From: Ostreococcus lucimarinus CCE9901 | Lineage: Eukaryota; Chlorophyta; Mamiellophyceae; Mamiellales; Bathycoccaceae | NCBI RefSeq assembly: GCF_000092065.1 | Contig: NC_009368.1 | Location: 124,001-188,000 of the forward strand | Direction: 5' to 3' | Length of the DNA stretch: 64,000 nt | In this document: positions 18,864-29,712 of the stretch, piece by piece | Layout of the letters: every line of letters begins with the position of its first letter | Position numbering within the stretch: position 1 is the stretch's first letter | Translations under genes and position numbers: made by a program | The notes under the pieces: model-generated | Database searches by the model: none | The model's input: only the letters and a program-made list of their open reading frames with translations | Told to the model about the DNA's origin: nothing

Positions 18864-20528
18864 ATGTCGCGCAAAAACGCGAACGCGCCGCCGCACTGGA
18901 TGTCCGAGGCGCAGACCGAGCGCGCGGACGCGCGAACGGCGACGCGGGAGGCGCAAACGCTTCGTCATCCAGAGGGACATCTTGAACGAGAGGCGACGAC
19001 GGCGGCGACGACGGCGTGGGAAACGCACGTCGCGCCGGATGGGCGAACGTATTACTATCACCCGGAGACGCGGCGGAGCACGTACGCGAAGCCGGAGGAG
19101 ATGATGACGACGATGGAGCGCGCGGAGGCGGCGACGCGGTGGCGAAAGTTTACGGCGCCGGCGGCGGACTCGACGGGAGCGATGAAGACGTATTGGGCAC
19201 ACGAGGACACGGGAGTGACGACGTGGGAGACGCCGAAGGAGATTGAGGAGGTGAGGGAGATCGTGCGGCGAGCGGAGGCGCGGGCGACGGGGCCGGGAGG
19301 TCGAGGAACGGGAGCGGGGCGCGCGGAGAGTCGAAACGAGAGCGGACGAGCGAGCGGCGAGGATGCGGCGCCGTTTGCGAAGGAATACGCGAGTATGGAG
19401 GAAGCGAAACAGGCGTTTAAGAAGATGCTCGCCGAGTACGGCGTTCGGGGATCGACGAAGTGGGATGAAGTGGTGAATCGAGCTGGGGCGGATGCGCGGT
19501 TTTCGGCGCTGCGGTCGACGGGGGAGAAGAAGCAGTGTTTGAATGAGTATCAGATGGCGCAGGCGAAGATCGAGCGCGAGGCGAAGAGAATGGCGGAAAA
19601 GAAGGCGCGCGAGGCGTTTAGAGCGATGCTCGAGGAGCACGGAGAAGCGTTGGGCTTGACGTCGAATTCCAGATTGTCGCGAGACGGATCGCTGGAGCAG
19701 GCGCTGCGGGACGACGCGCGGTGGCGCGCGGTGACTGATCAACGCGAACGTGCGGAAATATTTGAAGACTACACGCGAGATTTACGTGTGCGCGAAAAAC
19801 ACGAGCGCGAGCACACGAAAACGAAGCGTGCTTCGGAGTTTAGGGAGTGTTTGATCGAAGCTGGCGCGACGTCAGAGATGACGTGGCGAAAGATTTATGA
19901 AGTCGTCAAGGACGACCCGCGATGCGAGCGATGCGAACCTTTGGCTCGTTTGGATGTGTTCGAAAGCATAGTGCGTGATTTGGCTCGCGCAGAGAGGGCC
20001 AAACTCGAAGTCGAGCGCAAGGCCAAAGCGCGCGAAGAGCGCAAGCGTCGCGAAGACTTTGTTGCGCTGCTCGCCGAGTCGCAAGCCGACGGCATCATAA
20101 CGCCACGGATGCCGTGGAAGTCGTTCGTGAAGCGCATCGAGAACGACGAGCGATACGTCAGATTGTGTCAAAACCTCGATGGATCGCGACCGCGCGAGTT
20201 ATTTGAGGATTTAATCGACGAGATCGAGGGCGAGATTGATCGAAAGTTGGACGATTTTGAAGACTTGCTGCGCGACGGATACAAGGCGCGCGAGTTGCAC
20301 GGCAACACGACGTGGGAAAAGGCGGAGAAGCTGTACAGACACGACAAGGCTTGGAAGCAAGCGCCTCGGGACGAGGCGCGTAAGCTGTTTGTGAAGTTTA
20401 TCGCGAAAGTTTTCCGGCGTGAGCAAGAGAAAGAGCGCCGTAAGCGCGAGGGCATTCGCAGCGAGGACGACGCGGACAGGCCGTCGTCGCGCAAAAAGTC
20501 TCGTCGCGATCGTAGCGCGAGTCGATGA
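18864..20528 (+). CDS. PRPF40: PRP40-like splicing factor (WW and FF domains)
   Basis: This 554-residue protein has two WW domains near residues 48-80 (WETHVAPDGRTYYYHPETRR) and 92-128 (WRKFTAPAADSTGAMKTYWA ... TWETPKEI), followed by several FF domains from about 170 to 530. The FF repeats are seen as the spaced motifs EEAKQAFKKMLAEYGV, FRAMLEEHGEALGL, FRECLIEAGATSEMTWRKI, RREDFVALLAESQA and FEDLLRDGYKARELHGNTTWEKA. This order defines PRP40/PRPF40, a U1 snRNP-associated factor that bridges the 5' splice site and branch-point proteins and can bind the RNA polymerase II tail. The C-terminus is basic with RS-like residues (KKSRRDRSASR), consistent with nuclear location. I use the ATG at 18864, since upstream residues are Arg-rich filler. 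It sits a short way downstream of the small acidic gene. Confidence 0.93.
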   Translation: MSRKNANAPPHWMSEAQTERADARTATREAQTLRHPEGHLEREATTAATTAWETHVAPDGRTYYYHPETRRSTYAKPEEMMTTMERAEAATRWRKFTAPAADSTGAMKTYWAHEDTGVTTWETPKEIEEVREIVRRAEARATGPGGRGTGAGRAESRNESGRASGEDAAPFAKEYASMEEAKQAFKKMLAEYGVRGSTKWDEVVNRAGADARFSALRSTGEKKQCLNEYQMAQAKIEREAKRMAEKKAREAFRAMLEEHGEALGLTSNSRLSRDGSLEQALRDDARWRAVTDQRERAEIFEDYTRDLRVREKHEREHTKTKRASEFRECLIEAGATSEMTWRKIYEVVKDDPRCERCEPLARLDVFESIVRDLARAERAKLEVERKAKAREERKRREDFVALLAESQADGIITPRMPWKSFVKRIENDERYVRLCQNLDGSRPRELFEDLIDEIEGEIDRKLDDFEDLLRDGYKARELHGNTTWEKAEKLYRHDKAWKQAPRDEARKLFVKFIAKVFRREQEKERRKREGIRSEDDADRPSSRKKSRRDRSASR

Positions 20529-20820
20529 CGGGGCGAACGAGACGGATTGATTTAATTGTAATTCAGTGATACGTAGAATTCAACAAGTGTTGTACGATTC
20601 GCTGACATAGTTAGGCGGTGACCCATCCGCGCCGAAATTCGCCGAAACTTTACCCTCGGCTCTACTCAACGGTGGTTGTTGCTTTTGCTCACTCTCCTCT
20701 CAAGTCATCTTCTTCTTCCGTTCTTCTCTTCTTCTTCATAACACGCTGCCCATATCTTCGTGGCCGTACGTTGTATTTTTTCTTCTTGCTCTCTTTTAAA
20801 CAGATGTCGTCGACGCGCGC
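20529..20820. other. convergent spacer with pyrimidine-rich tract
   Basis: The convergent spacer holds a TGTAA motif at 20557-20561, just after the PRP40 stop, and a marked TTC/TCT pyrimidine tract around 20700-20745. On the minus strand that tract reads GAA/AGA-rich in the 3' UTR of the RRM gene. No gene is supported here. Confidence 0.4.
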
Positions 20821-21860
20821 TTAGTCGTAGCGGTCGAGCTTGATTTGCATCGGTCGGTGCTCCAACTCGACGCCGTTGAAACCTTGGATCGCGGCTTGCG
20901 CCTGTTCGCGGGTTTCGAAGAGCACGGTACCCCAGCCCTTGGATCGGCCGGTGTCGGTGTGGCACACCGCAACGGCGTTCACGACGTTACCAACTTGTTG
21001 GAACACTTGGCGGAGATCCTCGCTGGTGGTGGTCCACGGCAAGTTGCGAACGACGATTTGCAAGCCGCTCGAGTTCTCCGGACGAGTCTCGACGCGCGCG
21101 CTCTTTTGGCCAGCTCCCGGACGCTCGACGCGAACGATGATCGATCGGCCTTGAATCTCAGAGTTGTGCATTTGCTCGATGGCGTTTTGCGCCTCCTCCG
21201 GCGTGGCGAAGTCGACCAAGGCCCAACCCTTGGATCGCCCGCCGCTTTGGCGCGCCACCTCGCATTGCACGACGTTCACGCCGAAGCTCGCGCAGTGCGA
21301 CGTGAGCGTTTCCTCCGAGGTTTCCCACGCGAGGTTACCGAAGTAGCATCGGCATCCGTCGCCGCCCGCCGGGGCGTCGCCGAGCACGCTCGCGCTCGCC
21401 TTCTTCGCGCCGCCCGCCGCCTTCGTCGGCGCCTTGTCTTCGCGCACCGTGATCGTGCGATCACCGAGCGGCGTGCCTGCGGTTCGCCAACGCCGCGCGT
21501 TCCATCGTCAGTCTCCACCACATTCCCTCGTTTTCACCCATCTCGCGCGCTCGCGCCCGTCGCTCGCAATCTTCGTCTCGCCCGCGATCTCGATCTTCGC
21601 CCCGCGATCGCGTCCAATCCGCGCCCGATCCGCGTCTCTCTTCACGCACCGTCCATCCGCGTCACCGCGGCCTGCGCCTCGGCCTCGGAGTTAAACTCCA
21701 CGAGTCCGTACCCCCGGCTTCGCCCCTGGCGCCCCGTCGGGATGTCCACGCGCGTCACGCCGCCGCACTCCGCGAAGAGCTCGCGCAAATCCTCGATCGT
21801 CGTGCTCCACGGGATGTTCCCGACGTATAATCGCGCGCTCGATCCCCCGTCGACGTCCAT
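20821..21860 (-). CDS. three-RRM RNA-binding protein (one intron)
   Basis: Two exons, 21860-21650 and 21476-20821, join in frame to give 288 residues with three RRM domains. RRM1 (ARLYVGNIPWSTTIEDLREL) starts within ten residues of the N-terminus and ends across the intron as RMDG-T-PLGDRTITV, a normal RRM end, which strongly supports the splice. RRM2 has CYFGNLAWETSEETL and GWALVDFATPEEAQNAIEQM. RRM3 has IVVRNLPWTTTSEDLRQVF and GWGTVLFETREQAQAAIQGF. RNP1 positions hold the aromatic residues partly (GYGLVEF, GWALVDF, GWGTVLF). No transit peptide is visible, so it is probably a cytosolic or nuclear RNA-binding protein. The target RNA is unknown. A divergent spacer separates it from GPHR. Confidence 0.88.
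21477..21649 (-). other. intron of the three-RRM gene (173 nt)
   Basis: On the minus strand the intron begins GTGCGTGA and ends CCGCAG. It has CTGAC at 21512-21508, about 31 nt before the acceptor. Removing it restores the end of RRM1 without a stop codon. Confidence 0.85.
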
Positions 21861-22319
21861 GGTGATGTGCGGATGTGCGTCCGCGTTCTCGCCGTGCGTC
21901 CGTGCGCGTCGCTGTGTGTCGCGGTGTGCGGCGTCGACGTCGCGCGACGATCGAACAATCGTCGCGATCGAGCGATCGATCGGCGGCGGTGCCGGCGGCG
22001 CGCGCGGGACGCGTGATTCGTGGTTTTTCGGTGTTCAATGCGTGTTTTTTCGCGCTTTGTACGGTCGATGTGCGCTATCGACGACGACGCGCGATCGCGC
22101 GCGGCCCCGTTCACGTGTCCCACTCCGAATGTCCGAACGCGTCAACCAATCGTATGGGTAAACAGTGATAGTCAGCTGGTGCGTCCCGCGCGTCCCGAAC
22201 ATCGGTCGTTTCGCACTGTTTGTCCACACGAATCGTCTGGTGCGCGCGTTACATCGCGGCGCGCGTCGTTCGCGCGCGATTCGCGCGCGCGCGCGGCGAC
22301 GCCGCGGCGCGTCGCGGCG
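21861..22319. promoter_or_regulatory. divergent promoter region of RRM and GPHR genes
   Basis: This 459-bp spacer separates two divergent starts. It contains an AT-richer patch at 22015-22050, a CCAAT box at about 22145 (gtcaaccaatcg), and at 22155-22170 the element TGGGTAAACAGTGATA, which recurs exactly at 41144-41159 upstream of the plastid S5 gene. No gene is supported inside it. Confidence 0.4.
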
Positions 22320-23804
22320 ATGGCGAGCGCGAACGGCGGCGCGGCGTCGGACGCGACGTCGACGCTCGTCGTCGCGTGCACGACGGCGTCGCTGTACGCG
22401 TTCGGGGACTGGTTCCTGAAACACATCCTGTGCGCGGAGACGCGGGATCTCATCAGCGCGCGCGTGTCGGCGACGTTCTCGGCGACGTTCGCGGTGACGT
22501 CGTCGATGCTGTTCCTGATCGGGTACGAGATCGCGAACGCGGTGAACGCGAGGACGCTGCGGTGGTCCTGGGCGGGCGCGCTCGGGAGCGGGACGGCGGC
22601 GCTGCTGGGCGTCGCGCCGTGGGAGCTGTTCGCGCTCGGATTCGAGGCGCTGGGAGGGAAGGGAGGGGGGAGGGACGGCGCGGGAGGCGCGGGAAGGGGA
22701 CGAAGGCGACGGGCGTACGCGTGGGCGACGGCGGCGACGGGGGGGTTCGCGTACGCGTTTTTGGGGTTGGCGAGACGAGGCGCGAGCGGGGAAGACGACG
22801 GCTCCGTGATGGTTCGCGTCGTGTCGCGCACGGCGGTGTTGGGGATTTGTCTGTTGGGCGTGTTGTCGGGGTTCGGGATGGTGCACTTTCCGTACACGAC
22901 GGTGCGGATTTTTCACCGCGCGATTCCGGACGCCGAGGTCTCTGGTCTCGAACGGCGTTTGGTGCAGAGCGTGGAGACGATCGTGGAGCGAAAGAAACGC
23001 ATTGAGATCTTGAAGTACGAGATCGCGCGCGAGGCGCGGATGGAGCGCGATAGGAATAGCAAAAATGGAGGCGGCGGAAGTTTGTTCAACCGTCTCGCCG
23101 GCGGGTTTCGCCTTCCGGGCCTCGGCGAAGCTCGAGGGGAACAGATCTTAGCCATAAGCGCCGAAATAGAGGCGCTAGAGATGGTGAACAACACTCTGTT
23201 CTTCGATCTCCACGACGTCAACTTGCAGCGACAGCGCGCAAAGATGTCCAAAACCCCCTACGGCCGCTTTCTCGAGCTCTGCGGCGTCGGCATGGCCGTC
23301 GTGTGCGGCTACCGCCTCGTCGCCGGATTCAAGCGTTTGATTTTCAAACAAACCCCCACGAGCGATCCAATCTCTTTCGCTCTACACATATTCTTAGCCA
23401 ACAAGGCCATTCACATCGATCCCGCGACGTTGGCGCAGTACCTCAGCCTGCTCTTGATCGCCTTCCTCGTCATCAACTCGATGCAAAACTTCATCACCCA
23501 GCTCGTCAAGCTCTTCTTCGCCTACGGCGGCGGCGTCACCACGGACGCCCTGGTGCTATTCACCACCGAGATGGTCGGTCTGTACTTCCTCTCCTCCGTG
23601 TTATTAGTCCGAGAGCAGCTTCCCGAGCGTTACCGCCACGTCGTCACCGAGGCGCTCGGCGCCGACTTGGAGTTTCGCTTCTACGCCAAATTCTACGAGC
23701 TCATCTTCATGGCGAGCGCCGCGCTCACCGCCATCGCGCTCTACGCCAAGCACGTCACCGCCACCGTCACCGCGGACGTCTCCAAGCCCGTTCGTCGCGC
23801 GTGA
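22320..23804 (+). CDS. GPHR: Golgi pH regulator / GTG-type membrane protein
   Basis: This 494-residue multi-span membrane protein matches the GPHR family (Golgi pH regulator in animals, GTG1/GTG2 in plants), anion-channel-like proteins of the Golgi and ER that affect organelle acidification. Features include the N-terminal spans (LYAFGDWFLKHILC, SATFAVTSSMLFLIGYEIAN), the diagnostic GFGMVHFPYTTVRIFHRAIP segment, a charged central coil (ERRLVQSVETIVERKKRIEI), and the C-terminal block DPISFALHIFLANKAIHIDP, INSMQNFITQLVKLFFAYGG and LYFLSSVLLVREQLPERYR. A Gly-rich loop near residue 115-135 is unusually long. The plant abscisic-acid receptor claim is disputed, so I would not infer hormone sensing. 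The start is ATG 22320, just before the first span. OAH sulfhydrylase follows on the same strand. Confidence 0.9.
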   Translation: MASANGGAASDATSTLVVACTTASLYAFGDWFLKHILCAETRDLISARVSATFSATFAVTSSMLFLIGYEIANAVNARTLRWSWAGALGSGTAALLGVAPWELFALGFEALGGKGGGRDGAGGAGRGRRRRAYAWATAATGGFAYAFLGLARRGASGEDDGSVMVRVVSRTAVLGICLLGVLSGFGMVHFPYTTVRIFHRAIPDAEVSGLERRLVQSVETIVERKKRIEILKYEIAREARMERDRNSKNGGGGSLFNRLAGGFRLPGLGEARGEQILAISAEIEALEMVNNTLFFDLHDVNLQRQRAKMSKTPYGRFLELCGVGMAVVCGYRLVAGFKRLIFKQTPTSDPISFALHIFLANKAIHIDPATLAQYLSLLLIAFLVINSMQNFITQLVKLFFAYGGGVTTDALVLFTTEMVGLYFLSSVLLVREQLPERYRHVVTEALGADLEFRFYAKFYELIFMASAALTAIALYAKHVTATVTADVSKPVRRA

Positions 23805-25307
<1,503 letters not shown>

Positions 25308-25647
25308 TCTTCCGGTGCTGATCCAATCAGAATCGTCTCTTGCACGAACTATTTACGAAAACTTTAATCGCGCGCGCGGCTCCGCAACGCAGCATGTCTC
25401 TCATATTACTATCATACCACATCAATAAACTTGTAATGAACACAAAAAACGAAAAAAATCGAACGTGACGCGCGCGCTGTGGTGTGTGATGGTGGATGGA
25501 TGGATATTCAGTGGAGTTACAACATCATCCTGGTAAGTAAACTACAGTTGCTGGGATTGTTTTGTTTTGTTGTACACGTTGGTTGGACGAGACAAAATAT
25601 TAACTCGACGACGATCTCTTCCTTGAAAGCGAGTGTGGTCGCCCTTG
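25308..25647. other. 340-bp convergent spacer, no gene seen
   Basis: This spacer lies between two convergent genes. It is AT-richer than the coding DNA, has a TGTAA near 25432 that may serve the OAH sulfhydrylase transcript, and short GT/T-rich stretches at 25545-25580. Only short frames without protein character occur. Confidence 0.5.
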
Positions 25648-26829
25648 TTAGAGATCGTCACAGAGTATCTGATTATGCTCCTCCAAGTACTGCTCGAGCA
25701 CCCAAGTAGGGAGCGTCGTAGAACTCGAAGGCTTCGACTTGTGTCGCGTTCCGTGTAAACGCTTGGCCTCATCCTTCCACGACACCGCTCTGTGCGTGGC
25801 CTCGGTGGGCTCTTTCGGCGTCGCCGGGATCCCCGTGCGCTCGGCGGCGCGCGCAGTGGGATAGTACAACAAACAACTGCCGGCGACGGCGGCTTCGGGG
25901 GAGTGATCGGGACGAACAATTTCCGTAGGGGGAAAATGGAAAGATGTTCCGAACTCGTCGCCCACGTTGTGGCCGTAGACGTCCATGCGTCGTCGGTAAC
26001 TCTCTTGCGCGAGCGCGTCGGCCGTTCTCTTCGCATCTCCCATGCGATCGAACCGATCGAAAGAGTCTTCGACGTGTATGTTCACCGCCTCGTCGTCATC
26101 GTAGCCACTGTTGTAAGGTTCGTCGACGACGAAGTGCATGGGCGACCGCGCGCGCGGCGCGTACTGCGGCGCGCGATGCTTCTTCTGTTGTCTGCCGTGC
26201 CCTTGGCCCGACTGACACGCACCGCTGTCGCCATTTCTGCCGTTACCGTGTCCAATTCCAGTGGTGCCACTGTCGTGGGATCCACTCGACGTGCGCGGGG
26301 CTGGCAAGTCGTTGCCGCTGCCGCGCAGCTGCGAACGCAAGCAGTACGTCGACGGCGCGATTCGGACAAAGGTTTCATCCTGACTCAGCGCCGCGGTGAC
26401 GGAGTTGTTCGGCGTCTTACACGTCCCCCAACTGTACATCGATAATCTCTGCGCCGTCCCCACGATCGATGCCACGGTCATCCCGCGCGTGCCGCTCTCC
26501 GCGAGCAACACGTACGCGCTGTGTTTGATGGTGCCGATTTCGTACCCGAGCGCCACCGCGTCGGCGCTCCAATTCTTCTTCGCTCTCTTCACCATCATCG
26601 CCTCCTCATCGGTATCGCTGGACGACGTCGGCACCGCCCGTCCCTTAGCGAGCGTGTTTACCAGCACATTATCCGGCGTTCTCTTCCCATCCTCGTCGAC
26701 GTGCGCGTCGCCCCGATTTCTCGTGCTCATGTGTCCCCCCTTCGTCGTCGCCTCGGCGTGCGCCTCCTTGCGATCAATCACCTCGTGATCACCGCGCGCG
26801 CCGCGACGCGCCTTCGTACTCGCCACCAT
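25648..26829 (-). CDS. HARE-HTH domain nuclear protein
   Basis: This 393-residue protein contains a winged-helix HARE-HTH domain near residues 92-165: GTIKHSAYVLLAESGTRGMT, then IVGTAQRLSMYSW and VTAALSQDETFVRIAPSTYCLR. HARE-HTH domains occur in ASXL proteins, plant homeobox/DDT chromatin remodelling partners and some restriction systems, and are thought to link DNA or chromatin state to effector functions. The remainder is polar and low in order: an N-terminal basic-acidic region (SSSDTDEEAMMVKRAKKNW) and a Gly/His-rich middle (GIGHGNGRNGDSGACQSGQG). A short conserved-looking C-terminal stretch (AAVAGSCLLYYPTARAAER, HRAVSWKDEAKRLHGTRHKS) is also present. It likely acts in the nucleus. ATG 26829 is the first in-frame ATG, though splicing upstream is possible, as described for the adjoining spacer. 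Confidence 0.7.
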   Translation of the reverse strand: MVASTKARRGARGDHEVIDRKEAHAEATTKGGHMSTRNRGDAHVDEDGKRTPDNVLVNTLAKGRAVPTSSSDTDEEAMMVKRAKKNWSADAVALGYEIGTIKHSAYVLLAESGTRGMTVASIVGTAQRLSMYSWGTCKTPNNSVTAALSQDETFVRIAPSTYCLRSQLRGSGNDLPAPRTSSGSHDSGTTGIGHGNGRNGDSGACQSGQGHGRQQKKHRAPQYAPRARSPMHFVVDEPYNSGYDDDEAVNIHVEDSFDRFDRMGDAKRTADALAQESYRRRMDVYGHNVGDEFGTSFHFPPTEIVRPDHSPEAAVAGSCLLYYPTARAAERTGIPATPKEPTEATHRAVSWKDEAKRLHGTRHKSKPSSSTTLPTWVLEQYLEEHNQILCDDL

Positions 26830-28029
26830 GACGTCGTCTACGCGACGAGATCTCCCCGCGTTCAACCCTCGAGTCCGTCGCCTTCGCGAGTTCGCTCGCG
26901 CGAATCGCCGTCTCGGCGAAACCTGTCCCGTCGCGCGCGTCGCGTCGCTTCGTCAGTCACCCATTCTCACCGCGCGCCCGAACCTCTCGCCGCGATTCGC
27001 GATCATCGCGATCGCGTTCGCCCCCGTTTTCGACGTCCGATTCGATCCCGCGCCGTCGCCGCGCCGCGTCCCGGCGCGTCCCGGCGCGTCCCGGCGTCCC
27101 CACGGTTTAGTACCCCTCGTTAACGACCGCGCCGTCCTCGCCCGCGCCCGCGCCGGCGACCGCCCGCGCGCGCGCGCGACGCGCGCGATCGACGCGTTCG
27201 AAACCCAACTCTCGATCTCGCGCCTCTTCGCGCGCGTCCGCGCCGTCCGCGCGCGACGCCGCGCCGGCGCGCGCCCTCCGCCGCGCGCCGCGGGGGAACG
27301 CGGCGCATCCGCGTCACGGGATCCGAGACGACGACGCGTCGCCCGCTCGCGTCGTCGTGCCTCGCGCGTCTCGCCCCCCGACGCGCGCGCGCGATCGACG
27401 AATATATCGCGCGCCCATTCCCGGCGCGCGCGACGCGCGCGCGTCGTCGCGGACGCGCGCGCGTCGACATTTTCGCGCGAATGTCACGCGCGCGCCACGC
27501 GGTTCCGACACATCGTGCGACGCGTCTCTCCGCGCGCGCGACCGCGCGTTTCCGCGCGCGCGCGCGCGATCGATGTGAAGACTAAAGACGCACCGTGTGT
27601 CGGCCTCGCGCTCGAGGCTTCGCGACGCGAGCTCTCGGGAACCCGTCGAGACGCGATCCCGCGCGCGCGCGATTGTGCCACGCGCGGCGCGCCAAAGATC
27701 TTTTGCGCGCGGCGCGCCGCTTTTTCTGGATTCGTTTGATGCTGTTTCTTTTATCTAGTGTACGAGATTTGTGTGCGTGCGGAAAGGGCACTCTGAGATA
27801 AATCGTGTGAAACTGGGCGCGTGCTGTGGTGATTTTTCGCGCGATGATCGGGATTTCGCGACCAGTGTACGACGTCGTCGAGGCCCCCTGTTTTGATCGG
27901 ACGCGCGGTCGGTCGCACCAATCAAAACGCGATCTCGGCCGACGATATTTTTGGCGCCCTTTTCGGGAGGCGGGCGCGAACGCGTTCGCTTCTGTCGCTA
28001 AAACGTCTAAAGTCGAAACGCGGCGAGGG
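26830..28029. promoter_or_regulatory. 1.2-kb spacer: probable leader and promoter of the HARE-HTH gene
   Basis: This is the longest gene-free stretch in the window. On the minus strand a plausible 671-nt leader intron runs from a GTGCGT donor at 27593 to a CAG acceptor at 26923, with CTGAC at 26956-26952. Further upstream, at 27918-27960, are a CCAAT box (caccaatcaaaacg) and an E2F-like site (tttttggcgccc), followed by a GC-rich to AT-rich transition at 27720-27800. The open frames across 26828-27739 are Arg/Ala/Ser-rich filler. A repeated cgtcccggcg unit occurs around 27066-27095. No RNA gene was recognised. Confidence 0.4.
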
Positions 28030-28800
28030 CTAGCGAACGATCAAACCGTGGAGCATGGTTAACAGAAATATCTGTAACGCCGCGCGCGCGAGATGGCCCT
28101 GCCACGGCAAGACTTGCATGGACTCGTCGGCGTTCGGCGGCAGCGGACCGGGCGAATTGTGAGTCCACATGTACGTGTTCGCGGGCGTGACGACGATGGT
28201 CAACAGAAACAACCCCGCCGCGCTCGCGGGCGTCAGCCAGGATTCGCAAAAATCGGGCGTGAGACCGAACGGGAGCGAGCCGAGGACGACGCCGAAGCCG
28301 CCCAAAATTTCCGCGACGCCCGTCCAGTTGACGTGAAAACTCGCGCTTCCCGGTAAGTTCCAGAATCCCCACGCGCCTTTGTGCGGCATCATGGACGTGA
28401 ACCCATCGTGCACGGCGAAATGTGCCGCGCCCGCGGCGATGTACGTGAGTCCGATGAGCGGCCAACTTCTCGCCGACCAAGCCGCGAGCTCCGGCGCGAG
28501 CGCTCGCGTCGCCGGGCCGACGACCTCGCAGCACTCGTACGTGCCGAGAAGGATCGCGGCCCACACCGCGAGCACGCACGCGGTCTGCGCGCGCTCGTCG
28601 AGCGCGGAGACGCGCGCGCCGCGATAGCCGGGCGCCGTCCAGGGCGCGACGTCCCGAGGCTCGAGCTCTGGGGACGCAGAAACTCGCGTCGCTCGCGGAC
28701 GACGCGTCGACGACGCGGGCCGACGCGCGCGCGACGCGCGCGGACGCGCGACGCGGGCGAACGCGGCGGCGCGCGCGACGACGGCGACGCTCGGACGCAT
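28030..28800 (-). CDS. DoxX-like membrane protein, probably plastid
   Basis: This 256-residue protein has an N-terminal Arg/Ala/Ser-rich region of about 50 residues that looks like a chloroplast transit peptide. Four membrane segments follow: TACVLAVWAAILLGTYECCE, SWPLIGLTYIAAGAAHFAVH, GVAEILGGFGVVLGSLPFGL and AAGLFLLTIVVTPANTYMWT, with a further hydrophobic C-terminus. The arrangement, with WNLPGSASFHVNWTGVAEILGG and HNSPGPLP, matches DoxX-like four-helix membrane proteins present in algae and plant plastids. Bacterial DoxX relatives are linked to thiosulfate oxidation and stress, but the function of the plastid group is unknown and I assign none. ATG 28800 is chosen at the transit peptide start. 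SLX9 ends 82 bp upstream on the same strand. Confidence 0.75.
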   Translation of the reverse strand: MRPSVAVVARAAAFARVARPRASRARRPASSTRRPRATRVSASPELEPRDVAPWTAPGYRGARVSALDERAQTACVLAVWAAILLGTYECCEVVGPATRALAPELAAWSARSWPLIGLTYIAAGAAHFAVHDGFTSMMPHKGAWGFWNLPGSASFHVNWTGVAEILGGFGVVLGSLPFGLTPDFCESWLTPASAAGLFLLTIVVTPANTYMWTHNSPGPLPPNADESMQVLPWQGHLARAALQIFLLTMLHGLIVR

Positions 28801-28882
28801 GGCGACGTGTGCGGCCGGGACGCCGAGCCGGCGGCGCCGAACTTTACCTTTACGGAATCTAATGTTACACACGCCGTCGCGA

Positions 28883-29491
28883 TCACCGCCGCGACGCCTT
28901 CGCTGTTCGACCACGCCCCACCGCTCGACGCTCGCTCGGCGCGGCGGGACCGAGGACGTGCGCGCCGCTTCGGTCGCGCTCTTGCTGCGGCGTCAACCGC
29001 CTCTTCGGCTCGGCCTTCGCCCTCGCGCGCGCGTCTTCGTCCGACCGTCCCGTCCGCGCGTCGTCCGCGACGCCGGAGATGATGTGATTCGAAATCGCCG
29101 CGATCGGATTCGAGCGAAACGTCGGGTGCGCGAGCACGGCTTGCATCCGCGTCGTCTCCCGCGCCACGAGCGCCGTCCGCCGCCTCGCCGTCGGCGTCTT
29201 CGCCCCGTTCCCCATCCCTCGCCCCCCGCCCGTCGCCGCGACGTCCGCGAGCGACATCGACAGCGCCCTGACGTCCACCGTCGTCCCTCGCCCGCTTTTC
29301 TTCCCTATTTTCTTCATCTTCGTCTCCGTCGCCACGCGAATCTCTGTCCCGACCGCGCGCGCCGAGCGCGTCCGCCGTCAGTCGCCCCGCGCGCGCCGTC
29401 CGTCGCCGTCGGTCGCCGCGATTCGCGCCCTCGAACGCACTCTCTAAAAATTTCGCGCGCCGCTTCGCCTTGCGCCGATGCGACGGCGCGA

Positions 29492-29524
<33 letters not shown>

Positions 29525-29645
29525 TCGTCTCCGCCGCCGGTTCGCCTCGCGTCGCGCCGTCGTCGTCCCGTCCCGCCTCGCCTGCGCGCGCGCGCCGCCG
29601 ACCGAGCGCGCGCTCCACCTTCCGTCGGAGCTCTCGCTTGACCAT
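28883..29645 (-). CDS. SLX9: SLX9-like ribosome biogenesis protein (one intron)
   Basis: Exons 29645-29441 and 29343-28883 join in frame to 221 residues. The joined protein reads HRRKAKRRAKFLE-KIRVATETKMKKIGKK, then TVDVRALSMSLADVA, and later ARETTRMQAVLAHPTFRSNP followed by IAAISNHI. These are the SLX9/FAM207A hallmarks: a basic helix after a K-rich N-terminus, a short 'alsdls' segment, and the C-terminal ExxRxxxVLxHPxFxxNPxxAI motif. SLX9 is a nucleolar factor in 40S maturation and export. The N-terminal exon contains a Thr-rich run (TTTTTTTTT). The last 40 residues (ERDSG-like tail with AERRAVGRGRT) are low complexity. Neither exon alone would be recognised. It diverges from the SET-domain gene with 67 bp between starts. 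Confidence 0.72.
29344..29440 (-). other. intron of the SLX9 gene (97 nt)
   Basis: On the minus strand it starts GTGCGTTCG and ends GGGACAG, with CTGAC at 29381-29377, 33 nt before the acceptor. Its removal joins KFLE to KIRVATET and keeps the frame open. Confidence 0.75.
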
Positions 29646-29712
29646 CGCGCGGACGCGGCGCGTCGCGGCGTCGCCGAGTGTCGACCGCGCGCGTCGTCAT
29701 CGTCTTCGCGCC

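Noticed and set aside
26828-27739. Plus-strand 303-codon frame in the long spacer
   Set aside because: Composition is Arg/Ala/Ser filler with other frames also open in the same region; more likely promoter and leader of the HARE-HTH gene.
28389-29645. Single 418-codon minus-strand frame covering SLX9 and part of the DoxX-like gene
   Set aside because: It shifts into Arg/Ser filler after the splice donor and reads the DoxX-like gene out of frame; the two-exon SLX9 model fits family motifs better.
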